64,000 nt of DNA from Voacanga thouarsii (GCA_026120185.1 JANUWF010003370.1:186001-250000), one strand, 5' to 3'; numbered from the stretch's first letter, positions 1 to 12,345 are shown. Numbers and translations: made by a program. The notes: generated from the sequence alone by a model not told the origin.

Positions 1-1279
1 GACGCTGCAGTATGCGAACGTCCTCTATCGGATACACACCGCGAACTCACTCGATACCTGGGGAGTGCTAGCGCCTAGGGTTTGAGATGTTTTTTTTTTC
101 TCTGGTAGAGAATGGCACGAATGTTCTCAACCGAAAAAATTGGACTATTGAAAGACGGCTAGGGTTTTCTTAGAAAACCCTCGAACCTTTTAGAGTCCAA
201 CCTTAATAATATCTTATCATATTCTAATTTAAATTCAAATTAAATTAAAACCGATATGATAAGATTCTGCCATTATCTCGATAATTTAACTAATTATTTT
301 ACCAAGTCAGATTCTTATAATCTGGATATCATCCAGATTCATCGAACCTGGTCACCAGAAAAATAACCTAACAAGTTCGCTTATTGTGTGACCCTATAGG
401 TTCATTTAACACTGGCAGCGTGCCTAAATCATATTTAAATGGCCCACAAGTTATAAGCGGTTTTTAGCAAAACATTATAACTATCCAGGTTAAATAAAGA
501 TCGGTGATCTCTTTGAACCAAACCATAATTTTATATTTAGTCCTTTTGTCACACGATATCCAGATTAAGCATAAGGCACGGAGCATGTCATCCTTATTAA
601 GCTTAATCAATTATTTCTTGATTTCATAGTAGACTGTTCAAACAAATGATATCAATATCTTAGATTGATATATTTGAGCACGGCCATGCATTTTAACAGT
701 CTAACTTATCAAGGGACCCATGGATATCTCTCCCATAACTGAGAGGGACAAATTCCTTCACAATCAATCATATTCCTCTCCTTGATTTATTCTATATCCA
801 ACAGTAGTCTAATTTATTATCTGGTTAAAGACAACTTTAGACAATGTCAAAATATAGAATTTATTAAGTAAGAAACTATGATGAATTTAGGTCGAAGGAC
901 TTTCAATATTATTATGGCTAGAAAGTACTTATGACATATTCCATGAAGTACTCTCACGAGTGGGTCATGTCCAATACAATGTTCTCTAACATTTATTTAT
1001 GTCTTGACTCGATATCACAAATATCCATGGCCAGTAAAACATAGCCATCAAGTCACAAACATACTAATCTTAATTTATTATTATTCCAATAATAATAATC
1101 GATCAGTGACAGTTTTAGAATAGTCATTGTATTCATTGTAGGGTTTTACTATCAAGTCACGTACTTGATGACCAACAAAACAAAACTCACTATTCATGGA
1201 AAGGAAAGCCTCATATTATTATATAAAACATAATGACAATTGTATAAGTACAAATTGACTCTAGGGCATATCCCCAACG
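1..1279 (-). repeat. Cop-A 3' LTR, truncated by the window edge
   Basis: Positions 1-1279 align without net length change to 6945-8223, with few differences by eye (about 6 in the first 240 bases). The inner end reads CCCCAACG where the sister LTR has CCCCAACA, so the terminal CA has become CG here. Confidence 0.93.
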
Positions 1280-1290
1280 GTCTCCCACTT
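1280..1290 (-). other. Cop-A polypurine tract
   Basis: On the minus strand AAGTGGGAGAC lies directly before the 3' LTR. This is the usual plus-strand priming site of copia elements. The equivalent in Cop-C is AAGTGGGAGAT before its 3' LTR. Confidence 0.75.
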
Positions 1291-1293
1291 GCA

Positions 1294-2086
1294 CTAAGAC
1301 CAATTTGGCATAAGCCGTAATCCCATTGTTACGGTATGACTATCATGTTTAGACGATGGGAGAGGCTTTGTCGATGGATCCGCAACATTGTCATCGGTTG
1401 GCACCTTGCATACATTGACATCTCCTCTATCAACAATTTCTCGAATGAGATGAAAACGTCTAAGTATATGTTTGGATCGCTGATGTGATCTTGGTTCCTT
1501 AGCTTGTGCAATGGCTCCATTGTTGTCACAATAGAGATCCACTGGGTTCACAATACTAGGAACTACATCTAGTTACGTAATGAACTTTTTAATCCAAAGC
1601 TGCTTCTTTAGCTGCGAGTGAGGCGACTACATACTCGGCTTACGTAGTAGAATCGGCCACGGTGTCTTGCTTTGAACTTTTCCGACTTACAGCACCTCCA
1701 TTCAAACAAAATAGAAAACACGATTGCGATCTATAATCATCTATGTCGGACTGAAAACTAGCATCGGTGTAACCATTTACAACTAGCTCGCCTTCTTGTC
1801 CTCCATAAACTAAGAACATATCTTTAGTTCTTCTTAAGTACTTTAGTATGTTCTTGACGACGATCCAGTGTGCCTCTCCGAGATTTGATTGGAACACGCT
1901 TGTCATGCTCAATGCATATGATACATCGGGTCGAGTACATAACATGGCATACATGATAGACCCTATAGCGGAAGCGTATGGTATCTTGTTCATGCGCTCT
2001 TCTTCATCCTTCGTAGAAGGACTTTGAGTTTTCTTGAGCTTAATGCCATGTGACATTGGCAAGAATCCTCTCTTAGAGTCTTGCAT
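1294..2086 (-). pseudogene. pol: Cop-A RNase H domain and end of RT (broken)
   Basis: This is the C-terminal part of the copia polyprotein, which would degrade RNA in the RNA:DNA hybrid in the cytoplasmic particle. Two reading frames cover it. The 1640-2086 frame has the copia RT tail (PYASAIGSIMYAMLCTRPD) and the start of RNase H (GYTDASFQSD). The 1294-1551 frame has the end of RNase H with LYCDNNGAIA, RSKHILRRFHLIRE and DPSTKPL. A frameshift or small loss lies between 1551 and 1640, so the domain is not continuous. The reading ends just before the polypurine tract, as expected for a copia pol. Confidence 0.9.
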
Positions 2087-3047
2087 ACTTGAACCTTTTC
2101 GAGTACCTTGTCAATGTATGCACTTTGACTTAGTCCAATTAGCTTTCTAGATCTATCTCTATAGATCCTTATACCTAGAATATAGGCGGCTTCACCTAAG
2201 TCTTTCATTGAGAAACAATTTCCCAACCATGTCTTTACACTTTGTAGAGTTGGGATGTCGTTTCCAATGAGTAAGATATCATCAACATAAAGTACCAAAA
2301 AGACTATTGCATTCCCACTTGTTTTCTTATAGACACAAGGCTCATCTTCATTTTTGATAAAGTTAAATTCTTTAATTGCTTCATCAAAACGAAGATTCCA
2401 GCTTCGAGATGCTTGCTTCAATCCATAAATGGATCTTTGAAGCTTGCACACTTTATTAGAATTCAAAGGATCATCAAAACCCTCGGGTTGTGTCATGTAC
2501 ACATCTTCGAGTAAGTTTCCATTAAGAAACGCGGTTTTGACATCCATTTGCCAAATTTCATAGTCATAATATGCTTGCTATGGCAAGAAGAATTCGATAG
2601 ATTTAAGCATTACAAGCTGGTGAAAAGGTTTCATCATAGTCTATACCATGAGTTTGTCTATAACCTTTTGCTACCGGTCGTGCTTTGTAAGTATGCACAT
2701 TTCCCTCCATGTCTGTTTTCTTTTTGAAAACCCACTTACACCCAATGGTTTTTGAACCTTTAGGTGGGTTAACCAAAGTCCAAACTTGGTTATCATACAT
2801 GGATTGCATCTCGGACTTCATAGCCTCTAACCATTTTCTAGAGTCGAGAACTCTTAATGGCTTCTTGATAGGAAGTGGGCTCATCATTAACCATAAGCTC
2901 CACATTGTGATCGTCGGTGATGAGAAATCCATATCTCTCGGGTTGTTGACGAACCCTATCGGATCTTCGAGGTCCTTGTTCTATAGATGTAGGCTCATCT
3001 TGGACTTGTGAGCCATCTAATCGAGATTCATTATTTGGTTCGGGCAC
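1990..3047 (-). pseudogene. pol: Cop-A reverse transcriptase with the preceding linker (broken)
   Basis: Three frames cover the copia-type RT. The stretch 2838-3047 is the linker after integrase with the RRSDRVRQQPERYGF type motif. The stretch 2603-2932 holds the RT start (KWLEAMKSEMQSM, GCKWVFKKK, YKARPVAKGY). The stretch 1990-2547 holds DVKTAFLNGNL, QPEGF, LKQASRSW and the catalytic YVDDILLIGND. The YVDD box is intact, but frameshifts between the pieces make a functional RT impossible. Both frames overlap the RNase H piece at 1990-2086. Confidence 0.92.
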
Positions 3048-3054
3048 TAATTGT

Positions 3055-3990
3055 GGCTCTTGAATCTCATCTTGATGAGGTTCGAGGCACTAACTGTGGT
3101 CCTTGAATCTCATCAAGATGTATTTTACTCCCACTGATTCTTTTGGAAATAAATTCCTTTTCAAGAAAGAATCCATTTCGAGCAACAATTACTCTATTTT
3201 CTTTTGGGAGATAAAATTGATATCCTTTAGTTTCTTTAGGATACCCCACAAATATGCATTTATCGGATTTAGGTGCAAGTTTATCGAGATAATAAACGCT
3301 TTACATAAACTTCACAACCCCAAATCTTCAGAAATAACAAACTAGGTTGTCTCCCGAGTCCATATCTCATATGGCGTTTTACGAACCGATTTAGATGGAA
3401 CTCGATTTAGTATGAATGCGGCGAGTCTCCAGGGCATAACCCCAAAAGGAGATTGGAAGATCGGTTTGACTCATCATTGATCGAACCATATCTAATAAAG
3501 TCCGATTTCTCCGTTCAGATACACCATTCCATTGAGGTGTTCCTGGTGGAGTTAATTGGGAAATAATTCCACAATTTTTAAGATGCTCGTCAAACTCGTG
3601 GCTTAAGTATTCACCACCTCGATCCGATCGAAGTGTTTTGATACTTTTGCCAAGTTGATTTTGTACTTCATTTTGAAATTCTTTGAATTTATGGAACGAT
3701 TCAGATTTGTGTTTCATCGGATACGGGTAGCCATATCTGCTTGAAATCATACGTAAATGTAATGAAATGCTTGAAATCCTCCTCTAGCGAGTGAATTCAT
3801 TGGTCCACATACATCGGTATGTATTAGGCCCAATAAATCGAGTTGCCCTTTCATTTTGTCTCTTGAAAGGCGCTTTAGTCATTTTGCCTAATAAACAAGA
3901 ATCACATGTTACGTAAGATTCTAAATCAAACGATTTTAGAAGCCCATCATTATGAAGCTTTGTTATGCGTTTCTCATTTATATGGCCCAA
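3055..3990 (-). pseudogene. pol: Cop-A integrase (broken)
   Basis: Copia integrase would insert the cDNA into host DNA. At 3784-3990 lies the GAG-pre-integrase zinc segment (GHINEKRITKLHNDGLL, then CDSCLLGKM). At 3391-3750 lies the catalytic core with TLRSDRGGEY, the QWNGVSERRNRTLLDMVRSM segment carrying the conserved Glu, and FWGYALET. At 3067-3249 is the copia C-terminal piece (GYPKETKGYQFY). The core is interrupted near 3750-3784 and again near 3390. A tandem duplication of about 43 bp at roughly 3046-3130 adds length near the end of this region. Confidence 0.9.
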
Positions 3991-4430
3991 ACGACAATGC
4001 CGAAGTAAGTCCGATTTAAATCATTGGATTTCAATCTCTTAGTATTTATATTATAGATAGACATGTACGAAGATCCACGAAGATTTAGAATATAAAGCCC
4101 ATTCGATAATGAAGCATCTCCATAAAAAATGCCGTTTTTATTAATGGAGCAAATGTTATTCCTAATAACAAATTCAAAACCTTCTAAATCCAAACAAGAA
4201 ACTGAAATAATATTCCTACTCATAGCGGGAACATAAAAACAATTGTTCGGTTCTAAAACAAGCCCATTGGGCAAAATTAATTCAAAAGTTCCTACGGCTA
4301 CTGCGAGCAACTTTTGCTCCATTCGCAACTCGTAGGTCCACCTCGCCTTTTGCCAAGGCTCTACTCCTTTTTAGACCACTGCACATTTACACAAATGTGA
4401 GATCCACAACCGGTATCCAATACCCATGAA
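3978..4430 (-). pseudogene. pol: Cop-A aspartic protease and linker to integrase (broken)
   Basis: On the minus strand near 4400-4425 the sequence encodes LDTGCGSHIC, the catalytic Asp motif of a copia retropepsin, followed by VNVQWSK. The downstream part at 3978-4328 reads as the usual copia segment (LEPNNCFYVPAMSRNIISVS) leading to integrase. A frame change separates the active-site segment from the downstream frame, so the protease is not continuous. It would have cut the Gag-Pol polyprotein. Confidence 0.82.
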
Positions 4431-5326
4431 TCGAAGTAGATAAATTAATTTCAATAACATAAATACCGAAGCGGCGAGTCTCACTGCCCTTCTTTTTCTT
4501 TGCTTCCAAATAGAGCTTGCAATTTCTTAACCAATGTCCTTGTTCTCCACAATGGTGGCAAGCTCCCTCCTTTGGTGTCTTGGCCTTAGGTTTGGGCTTG
4601 AACTTGGACTTTGCCTTGTCCTTACCCTTACTAGCCATGACCTTGCCCTTTTGGTTGTTCTTTTTGCCTTTCCCTTTTTGAACCATTAGAACACTAGGAG
4701 TATTCTTCTTAATGTTCAGTTCAGCTTGTTTTAGCATCCCATGCAATTCGGTAATGGATTTCTCCATATTATGCATGTTAAAATTCATGACAAGCTGGTC
4801 ATACTCGGCGGAGTAAAGAGCCCAAGATCAAATCCGTGGCCATGTCATGATTAACGGGAGCACCAAGCTTATCAAGATGATCTAGATAGCCCTTCATTTT
4901 AAGGACATGAGCACTTACCGAGGTGCCAGAAACCATCTTACATGCATTTAACGCCTTGTGAGTTTCAAATCTCTCTTGTCGTGCTTGCTCTTGGAACATT
5001 TCCTTGAGATGCACAATCATGTCATATGCCTCTGCTTCTTCAAACTGTTTTTGAAGTTCAGAGTTCATGGTTGCTAGCATGAGGCAAGTAACATCGTTGG
5101 AGTCATCTTTGTGCTTACTATAAGCATCTTTTTCAGCTTTTGAGGCATTATTCGCTGGAGCAGGGGGAATAGGATTTTCAAGAACATAGAGCCTTTTTTC
5201 TTGCTTAAGAACAATTCTTAAGTTTCGTGCCCAATCAAGAAAGTTAGTCCCACTAAGCTTGTCTTTCTCAAGCACGAGATCGCAATGAATTATTCCAAGC
5301 TGTTTGTTGCCATTATCTACATACAA
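4387..5326 (-). pseudogene. gag: Cop-A gag with CCHC zinc knuckle (broken)
   Basis: Gag would form the cytoplasmic particle and bind RNA. The N-terminal 175 residues (4799-5326) match copia Gag in layout: LSGTNFLDWARNLRIVL near the start, then a helical segment with LKEMFQEQARQERF. The second frame (4387-4788) has a Lys-rich stretch and an intact CCHC knuckle, CHHCGEQGHWLRNC, near 4520-4561. The two pieces are in different frames around 4790. The first AUG in this frame lies at 5326, about 1.45 kb from the 5' LTR. Confidence 0.9.
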
Positions 5327-6764
5327 AAATATGCAAAGTAATTAATTTTTGAGACTCTAACGAAAAACTCCCACTAAAAAGCATTTAAACTTTTTGAAAC
5401 TTCAACATTTTGATGTTTCGTAGTGGGGAAAAATATTTTTTTTAATCATAAGCAAGCTTTGGCTTTAATCTTATAATTAAATAAAATTTTAATTTTAAAT
5501 GAGATAGACATCAAATGTCCTGGCTAAAAATATCTCATAAAATGCCCTAGGCCCAAAACCATTTTGATAGCCCAGTTAAGTCAAACCATATCAAACATAT
5601 GGAAAACTATTTTCCATCTTATCTCACCAAGATAATCAAAAGCATCCTACTTTGGTAGGAATGACCATATGATGATCCAAGTAATAACAAGTGTTTGATT
5701 TTGGAAGGCATTTAACACTTAATTTTTTTTTTCTTTAAAAATTTGATTGGATTGTAGTAAGCAGAAAATAAACATATCAAATATGCATGCATGACAAAAA
5801 TAAAAGTGACATAGCATGGCCCATAACCTATGTTGATCATCACGAGCAAAGTGAAGATCAAGGTGGTCAATCTAGGTATATGAACTCCTTAAACATTCTC
5901 TAATGCCTTGAGCATACTCCTCCTTGGTTGTAAATGTCGGCTGCCGTCTTCTTTTACATTGGATAGTAAAATTAAAATAATTCCTGTTCTAGGAAAGCAG
6001 TACAATTTTACAACAATGAAAAACGACACGCAGGCCGTATTTAAAAAATTACAACTTAAAACAACCATAATGTAATAAACCAATCACATTGGGATAAAAC
6101 GGGCCATGCTATGCACTATTCAAAGTAATCCACAACTACAATAAAAAACATTGACGAATAACACACAACGAACAGTTAGTTGGGGTTCCAAGGGGCAACG
6201 CCCCTGCGGGGTCCAAGGGGCAGCGCCCCTGCAGGGTCCAAGGGGCAGCGCCTCGTGGAGGTCCCGCCGGTCGGTCAGCGGCGGGGTCAAGGGGGCAGCG
6301 CCCCCGGAAGGAAAAACGATTTTTCCTACTCTTATTGAATGAGATTTTGCCTTCCGATTTCCAAAAATTAATCAAATTAGCGTTCGGACCCCTTAATAAC
6401 TATCGCCGTGAAAATTCATATTACAGACAATATGCGTTCTTTTAATCATATTTATACAGATAACATATTATCATGTCCGATTAATAAAAGCAATTCGCAA
6501 ATATAGAACGACGGATAACATGCTTACGATACCATATCATATTAAAACAGACCAATTTACAGACAATCTGCAACTAATCTGGTCTAATCAGGCGACTAAG
6601 ATGCACACATTAAACCTAATTCAGGCAGTCTGCATGCTAAGTATTCTAAAATCATAATCATGTGAACATGCTGATACATACCCGTTAAGTTCATATATAC
6701 ATATTATACATGTATTCAACAATACGATTAATACAGATAAATCAACCTAATCGTTTATCAAGTT
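5327..6764 (-). other. Cop-A leader between 5' LTR and gag
   Basis: This noncoding leader of about 1.4 kb lies between the primer binding site and gag. It is AT-rich except for the GC-rich hairpin array at 6192-6305. No domain-bearing ORF is present. Short ORFs at 5889-6083 and 6136-6375 have no recognisable features. Confidence 0.75.
6192..6305. repeat. GC-rich hairpin array with 25-bp period in the Cop-A leader
   Basis: Four near-identical palindromes GGGGCAGCGCCCC (or close variants) start at 6192, 6217, 6242 and 6291. The spacing is 25, 25 and about 50 bp, so one unit near 6267 is degenerate. The units are joined by GGGTCCAA spacers. The block contrasts strongly with the AT-rich surroundings. 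On the transcribed (minus) strand each unit can form a short stable hairpin. Confidence 0.9.
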
Positions 6765-6776
6765 GCTCTGATACCA
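6765..6776 (-). other. Cop-A primer binding site, initiator tRNA-Met type
   Basis: The minus strand reads TGGTATCAGAGC one base from the 5' LTR. This is the standard plant copia site complementary to the 3' end of initiator tRNA-Met. Confidence 0.95.
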
Positions 6777-6777
6777 C

Positions 6778-8223
6778 TGTAGGGATTCGTGGACTCCTAA
6801 ACGCGGAAAACATCTATGAATCCCTCCCGAGGACCCAAGTAAATGATTAAGAAGATCTAAACTTTAAGAATTACCTCTGGTTGCTGTAATCGAAATCCTT
6901 CGATTCTGGTTGCGCTGTTGTGCGTTCAACCCGAACAATCACCAGACGCTGCAGTATGCGAACGTCCTCTATCGGATACACACCGCGAACTCACTCGATA
7001 CCCGGGGAGTGCTAGCGCCTAGGGTTTGAGAGGTTTTTTTTTTCTCTGGTAGAGAATGGCACGAATGTTCTCAACCGAAAAATTGGACTATTGAAAGACG
7101 GCTAGGGTTTTCTTAAAAAACCCTCGAACCTCTTAGAGTCCAACCCTAATAATATCTTATCATATTCTAATTTAAATTCAAATTAAATTAAAACTGATAT
7201 GATAAGATTCTGCCATAATCTTGGTAATTTAACTAATTATTTTACCGAGTCAGATTCTTATAATCTGGATATCATCCAGATTCATCGAACCTGGTCACCA
7301 GAAAAATAACCTAACAAGTTCGCTTATTATTTGACCCTATAGGTTCATTTAACACTGGCAGCGTGCCTAAATCATATTTAAATGGCCCACAAGTTATAAG
7401 CGGTTTCTAGCAAAACATTATAACTATCCAGGTTAAATGAAGATCGGTGATCTCTTTGAACCAAACCATAATTTTATATTTAGTCCTTTTGTCACACGAT
7501 ATCTAGATTAAGCATAAGGCACGGAGCATGTCATCCTTATTAAGCTTAATCAATTATTTCTTGATTTCATAGTAGACTGTTCAAACAAATGATATCAATA
7601 TCTTAGATTGATATATTTGAGCACGTCCATGCATTTTAATAGTCTAACTTATCAAGGGGCCCATGGATATCTCTCCCATAACTGAGAGGGACAAATTCCT
7701 TCACAATCAATCATATTCCTCTCCTTGATTTATTCTATATCCAACAGTAGTCTAATTTATTATCTGGTTAAAGACAACTTTAGACAATGTCAAAATATAG
7801 AATTTATCAAGTAAGAAACTATGATGAATTTAGGTCGAAGGACTTTCAATATTATTATGGCTAGAAAGTACTTATGACATATTCCATGAAGTACTCTCAC
7901 AAGTGGGTCATGTCCAATACAATGTTCTCTAACATTTATTTATGTCTTGACTCGATATCACAAATATCCATGGCCGATAAAACATAGCCATCAAGTCACA
8001 AACATACTAATCTTAATTTATTATTATTCCAATAATAATAATCGATCGATGATGAGTTTTAGAATAGTCATTGTATTCATTGTAGGGTTTTACTATCAAG
8101 TCACGTACTTGATGACCAACAAAACAAAACTCACTATTCATGGAAAGGAAAGCCTCATATTATTATATAAAACATAATGACAATTGTATAAGTACAAATT
8201 GACTCTAGGGCATATCCCCAACA
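6778..8223 (-). repeat. Cop-A 5' LTR, complete, 1446 bp
   Basis: It starts TGTAGGGATTCG next to the primer binding site and ends CCCCAACA, giving canonical TG/CA ends. The same family occurs as a solo LTR at 27506-28955 and as a further copy at 62655-64000, both on the plus strand. Confidence 0.95.
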
Positions 8224-9330
8224 GAATGTGAAATAGCTTGATGTGGACTTTCTATCAAGGACATTTCTTGCCCAATTTGCATCTATATAACCAGTAATGT
8301 TTACATGACCATTCTTCTAAGACAACACTCCTTTCCTTGAGGCAAAGTTTAGGTATCGAAGTATACATACGATTACATTCATATGTTCTTGGTTGGGAAA
8401 ATGCTTAAATTGGCTCACAACATTGACTGTATAAACTATATCAAGGTAAGTATGTGACAAATAAATTAGCTTCCCCACTATTCTTTGGCATCATTCTTTA
8501 TTAGCTGGAGTATGACCTAAATGTTCTCCTAATTTTTTATCGAGAATGATAGGTGTACCAGATGGCTTGCAATCAATCAACCCAACTTCAACTCAAATGA
8601 AGAACATAATTTCTTTGATAAAGAAATATACCTTACTTTGACCTGGCCACCTCAATTTTAATAAAGTATTTAAGTTCTCTTAGACTCTTCTTCTCAAATT
8701 TAGAAGCCAATTTTTCTTGAAGTCCAGAAATCAATTCTATGTCATTCCCTATGATAAAGATGTTAACAACATAGATAATTGATGTTGTTACCTTTCCTTG
8801 TTGGTGCTTCAAAAAGGGAGTATGATTAATGTTACTTTGTTTGAAGCCATATTTTTCATGCTAGACTAAATCTCCCAAACCAAGCTCGAGATAATTGCTT
8901 TAATCCGCATAGAGTCTATCGTAACTTATGCATAACTTTCTTATTTGATTGTAGAATGTATCTTGACTGAATATTCATACACCTCTTCTGCTAGATCAGC
9001 ATGGAGGAAAGTGTTCTTCATATCAAATTGGTGTAACGGGTAATCTAAATTTGTTGCTAATGACAGTAAGACTCATATTGTATTAAGCTTTGCCACTGGA
9101 GAAAATGTCTCTTAATAGTCTACTCCATATATCTGTGTATATCATTTTGCCACAAGCCTCATATTACACCTTTTAGTGGACTCGTTTACTCTATATTTAA
9201 TAGAAAATACCCATTTACATCCAACTAATTTCTTCTCCTTCAACAGCGGAACAAGCTCCCGTATGCTATTTTTTTGCAATACATCCATTTTTTAAAATTG
9301 CTTGAGCCCATTTTGGATCTGCTAAGGGTT
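8224..9330 (-). pseudogene. pol: Cop-B RT and RNase H remnant
   Basis: Fragments of copia RT are readable on the minus strand. Near 8740-8800 the box that should read YVDD reads YVVN, followed by IFIIGNDIELI, so the catalytic aspartates are lost. Near 8230-8310 lies the RNase H start (GYIDANWARN, DRKSTSSY). Around 9100-9250 is the RT N-terminal region with several stops. RNase H ends abruptly at 8223/8224, where Cop-A is inserted. Confidence 0.8.
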
Positions 9331-9420
9331 CAGATACCCTACTTGGAACATTAGAAGAGGATAGCTTCTGCACAACAGCTTTGAGAGGTTCAAATAGTCT
9401 TTGAGTACTTATATGGTTTT

Positions 9421-9732
9421 TCAATTGGATACTTTGATTTTTTTTCCTTTAACATTCGGAATGTACCAAGTTGAAGATTTACCCCAATTATGTCTGAATG
9501 GTAACTTGTAACCAGAAGGAGTATTTAAATAATGAACATCATATGGTACTGAAGAGCTTACCTTAGGATTATTTGCAAAATTAGGATCATGGGCATCATG
9601 TCTAGATATAGGAGTCCCTTTAAGAGTAGTTTCGGATTCAATATCCTCACATTTTGTGTTTTCATTTGTTTTAGGTTCATCAACCATAAGTAAAGCATCT
9701 CTATCTTCTAATTTATTTGCTTCACCATCCAC
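9421..9732 (-). pseudogene. pol: Cop-B linker between integrase and RT (103 codons open)
   Basis: An open stretch on the minus strand lies where copia elements carry the variable linker between integrase and RT. It is rich in Asp, Glu and Asn and ends with a segment (SGYKLPFRHNWGKSSTWY) that I cannot assign to a domain. The position supports the linker reading. The adjoining 9733-10189 region shows only decayed sequence with stops and a poly-T run near 10015-10029. Confidence 0.55.
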
Positions 9733-10189
9733 ATTTGATTTCTCTAACCAATATCACGTAATTTTTTATCTTGTCAAGTCACATTACTATTGGTCACAAG
9801 ATTGTTGTTTTTGATTAGTTTTACCTTGTAGTGAGCTAGTTGAAACAACTCGTCCTTGCTTGGCATCTAGATTCGAATTCTGCTCTTCATTCCTTATCTT
9901 TCCCTAAAGATTAGAATTAGTTGTTGGTGTAGAGAAGAAAGGTTTAGACTAAAAAAAATTTACATTCATGGTGACATATATGCGTTTGGTGATAGGGCCA
10001 TAGTAATGGTATCCTTTTTTTTTTTTTTTGGTAGTATATATATCCTAAAAAAATATAGTGAACTACATAAGAGTCAAGCTTAGTGCACTGATTTTTATGA
10101 AAATGAAAAAAGGCCACACAAAAAAATATGCCTGGAGGAAGTAACAACATAGATGGTAGATAATGTTTGTATAGAACCTATAATGGGGT

Positions 10190-10860
10190 CTAGAAATCCA
10201 ACAATTTCGAGGGCATTCTTTTCAATAAGCAAACAGATGTAGTAACTACATTAGTCCAGTATTTATTTGGAACACTTTCTTCAATAAATAAGGACTGGGA
10301 TGTTTCTAATATATGTTTATTCTTTTGTTCAGCCACATCATTATGTTGTGGTATTTGTGCATATTCTGTTTCAAGAAGAAGGTTATTTTTTCTTAAAGTA
10401 ATCTTGGAAAATACGATTGTCGTATTCACCAACATTAACAGATAGGAGAATTTGTAAATTTTCAAAAAATTAAGTCCATCATATCATGAAATGCTTTAAA
10501 CACACCAAATACCTCATTTTTATGTTATAACAACTAAGTTATTCGAGTGCAATCATCCATAAAAGTTACAAAGTTATCACTAAGGGTAGTATTAATCGGG
10601 GAAGGTCCCTAAACATTAGGGTATCAAGGCAAAAGGAATAGTACTTTTATTCAAGTTACTTGGGAAAGATGCACGGTAACTCTTAACTAACAGGCAAGTA
10701 TCACAGTTTAAGTCTAAATTATGCAAATTGGCAAATGAATTAGGTAACAAGTATTTCATATAACTGAATAATGGTTGTCTTAAGTGACAGTGCCACCACC
10801 AGATCTATTTCATCTTTACATTACCTCAAGTGATGTACCTTATTAGCAGGACTAGGACTG
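10190..10860 (-). pseudogene. pol: Cop-B integrase remnant
   Basis: The 91-codon open part at 10190-10465 has HNDVAEQKNKHILETSQSL and YWTNVVTTSVCLLKRMPSK, the end of a copia integrase core with its conserved Glu. Upstream at about 10600-10800 the minus strand reads HCHLRQPLFSYMKYL and CDTCLLVK, the GAG-pre-integrase zinc segment. The middle of the core, with the first two catalytic aspartates, is too decayed to read as one frame. Confidence 0.8.
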
Positions 10861-10880
10861 AAGTCATCGATGTAATATAG

Positions 10881-10881
<1 letters not shown>

Positions 10882-10917
<36 letters not shown>
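10882..10917. repeat. (CT)18 microsatellite
   Basis: A perfect 36-bp CT dinucleotide run lies between protease and integrase remnants of Cop-B. Confidence 0.97.
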
Positions 10918-10919
<2 letters not shown>

Positions 10920-10929
10920 GTATCACATC

Positions 10930-12345
10930 AAATGATCTTCTTAGTTCGAATATCTTGAAACAGGCAAAAAATAGGATACATTAGTGCAACAAAATTAAGT
11001 TCTTCAATTACCTAATCAATAGCATTAATTTGAGTGAAATAGATGGGACTAGTAAGGTATAGGACAAAGAGAGAGAAGGAGATAAAGCTACAATTCCAAC
11101 CCTAGTAACTGGCTAAGTGATTCCATTAGCATTCCCTACATTAGTTCATTGAGGATTTCTAATTTTGACAACATTTTCTGAGGAAAATATTATATGTAGT
11201 TAGTTGCACTTGAGTCCATTATCCATTAATTACACCCATCTCAATTAGAAGTCAATAGAGCATAACTATTATTTTCTTGTGGTATATTACCTTGATATGC
11301 AGTGGTGGTTTGCTCATTTGTGGGCATAATTTCATAAACAATATATAATTGAGGTTCTATATTTATTAAGGCTACCCGTTCTGTGCTGCTAGTTGCCTCT
11401 CAATGCTTGCGAACTTTGAGTTCATTCCACCAATTAGGATACCTGTGTAACTTAAAGTAAGTTTCACATGTGTGTTTCATGTTGCCATAATGAGTGTAAC
11501 CCCACCTATGTTTGCCCTTTGGATGTGGAACCTATATTTAGCTTTTCATTATTTGTAGAAAAAGCTTTTGTTTTTGCCATTTGAAGTATGGGTTGTTGTT
11601 GATGTCCTTATTTGTTCCCTTTTTATGCCATAACAACACTTGTAGTAATTTTAGTGCTTGTCAACATTACTGCTTGTCTGTTTTCCTCTGTTCTAATATG
11701 AGCATATGCTTCTTCAACTGTAGGGAATGATCATATTTGAAGCAATTCACTTTAAATTTTATCCAGTCGATCATCTAATCCATCCAAGAAGGTATAAACT
11801 TTATATAGAATTACATTGTATATTTGTATATCACCTATGCATTTTATTAGATTTGGGTGGAAAAAATCGATTTCCCTCAATAAGCCTTGAAGAGCATTGT
11901 ACCATGATTTAATGGATCCCTCTATTTTTCTTATACTAGTCACACATTTCTTCAAATCATACATTTAAGAAGTATCAGTTCCATCAAAATAGGTTGTAGC
12001 AGTTGCATCCCATACCTGTAATGCTATAAGGAAATGAATAGAATTGCGAATTAGTGATGAATCTATGGAGTTGATTAACAACCCTTTCACAATTACATTC
12101 TCGACATGCCATTTTCTGAAAGTAAGATTTATTGATTCTGATTGCAGCACGTCCCCATTAATGTATCCCAACTTTTCTTTTCCTAAGATGTATATTTCCA
12201 CAACTTGAGGACCATAAAGCATGATTTGTTCTATCTAATTTAATGCCAATTTGTGCGGTAAAAGTATCGTATACTGGTGTTTAGTTTGGCATTTGAGTTT
12301 TGGTCAAAGTGTGTTAAATCTTCAAAAATGGAAGTAGTGGTTGCT
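10930..12345 (-). pseudogene. gag: Cop-B gag, knuckle region and protease remnant
   Basis: Two open stretches (11752-11964 and 11965-12222) encode a copia Gag of the type with an N-terminal VEIYILGKEKLGYINGD segment and a helical QVWDA segment, followed by SIRKIEGSIKSWYNALQGL. Near 11430-11490 the minus strand reads CETYFKLHRYPNWW, a decayed form of the knuckle of this Gag type. Near 11180-11240 it reads WIMDSSATNYI, a protease active site in which the Gly of DSGA has changed. A few frameshifts and stops separate these pieces. The beginning near 12345 lies against the Gyp-3 LTR. Confidence 0.78.

Larger units (their letters stand above)
1..8223 (-). mobile_element. Cop-A: Ty1/copia LTR retrotransposon, minus strand, left end outside the window
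   Basis: The copia order gag, protease, integrase, RT, RNase H reads on the minus strand from about 5326 down to 1294, which is diagnostic of Ty1/copia. Two long direct repeats flank it, 1-1279 and 6778-8223, with a primer binding site and a polypurine tract next to them. The window edge removes about 167 bp of the left (3') LTR. Frameshifts and stops break gag and pol. The element is inserted in the RNase H part of another copia relic (Cop-B). GAATG at 8224-8228 is the expected duplicated target, but its partner lies outside the window. Confidence 0.93.

Noticed and set aside
6192..6305. CRISPR-like array
   Set aside because: Units are palindromic with near-identical short spacers in a plant retrotransposon leader; no unique spacers and no cas genes.
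6136..6375. Pro/Gly/Ala-rich small ORFs on both strands
   Set aside because: Produced by the 25-bp GC-rich hairpin array; no independent support for coding.
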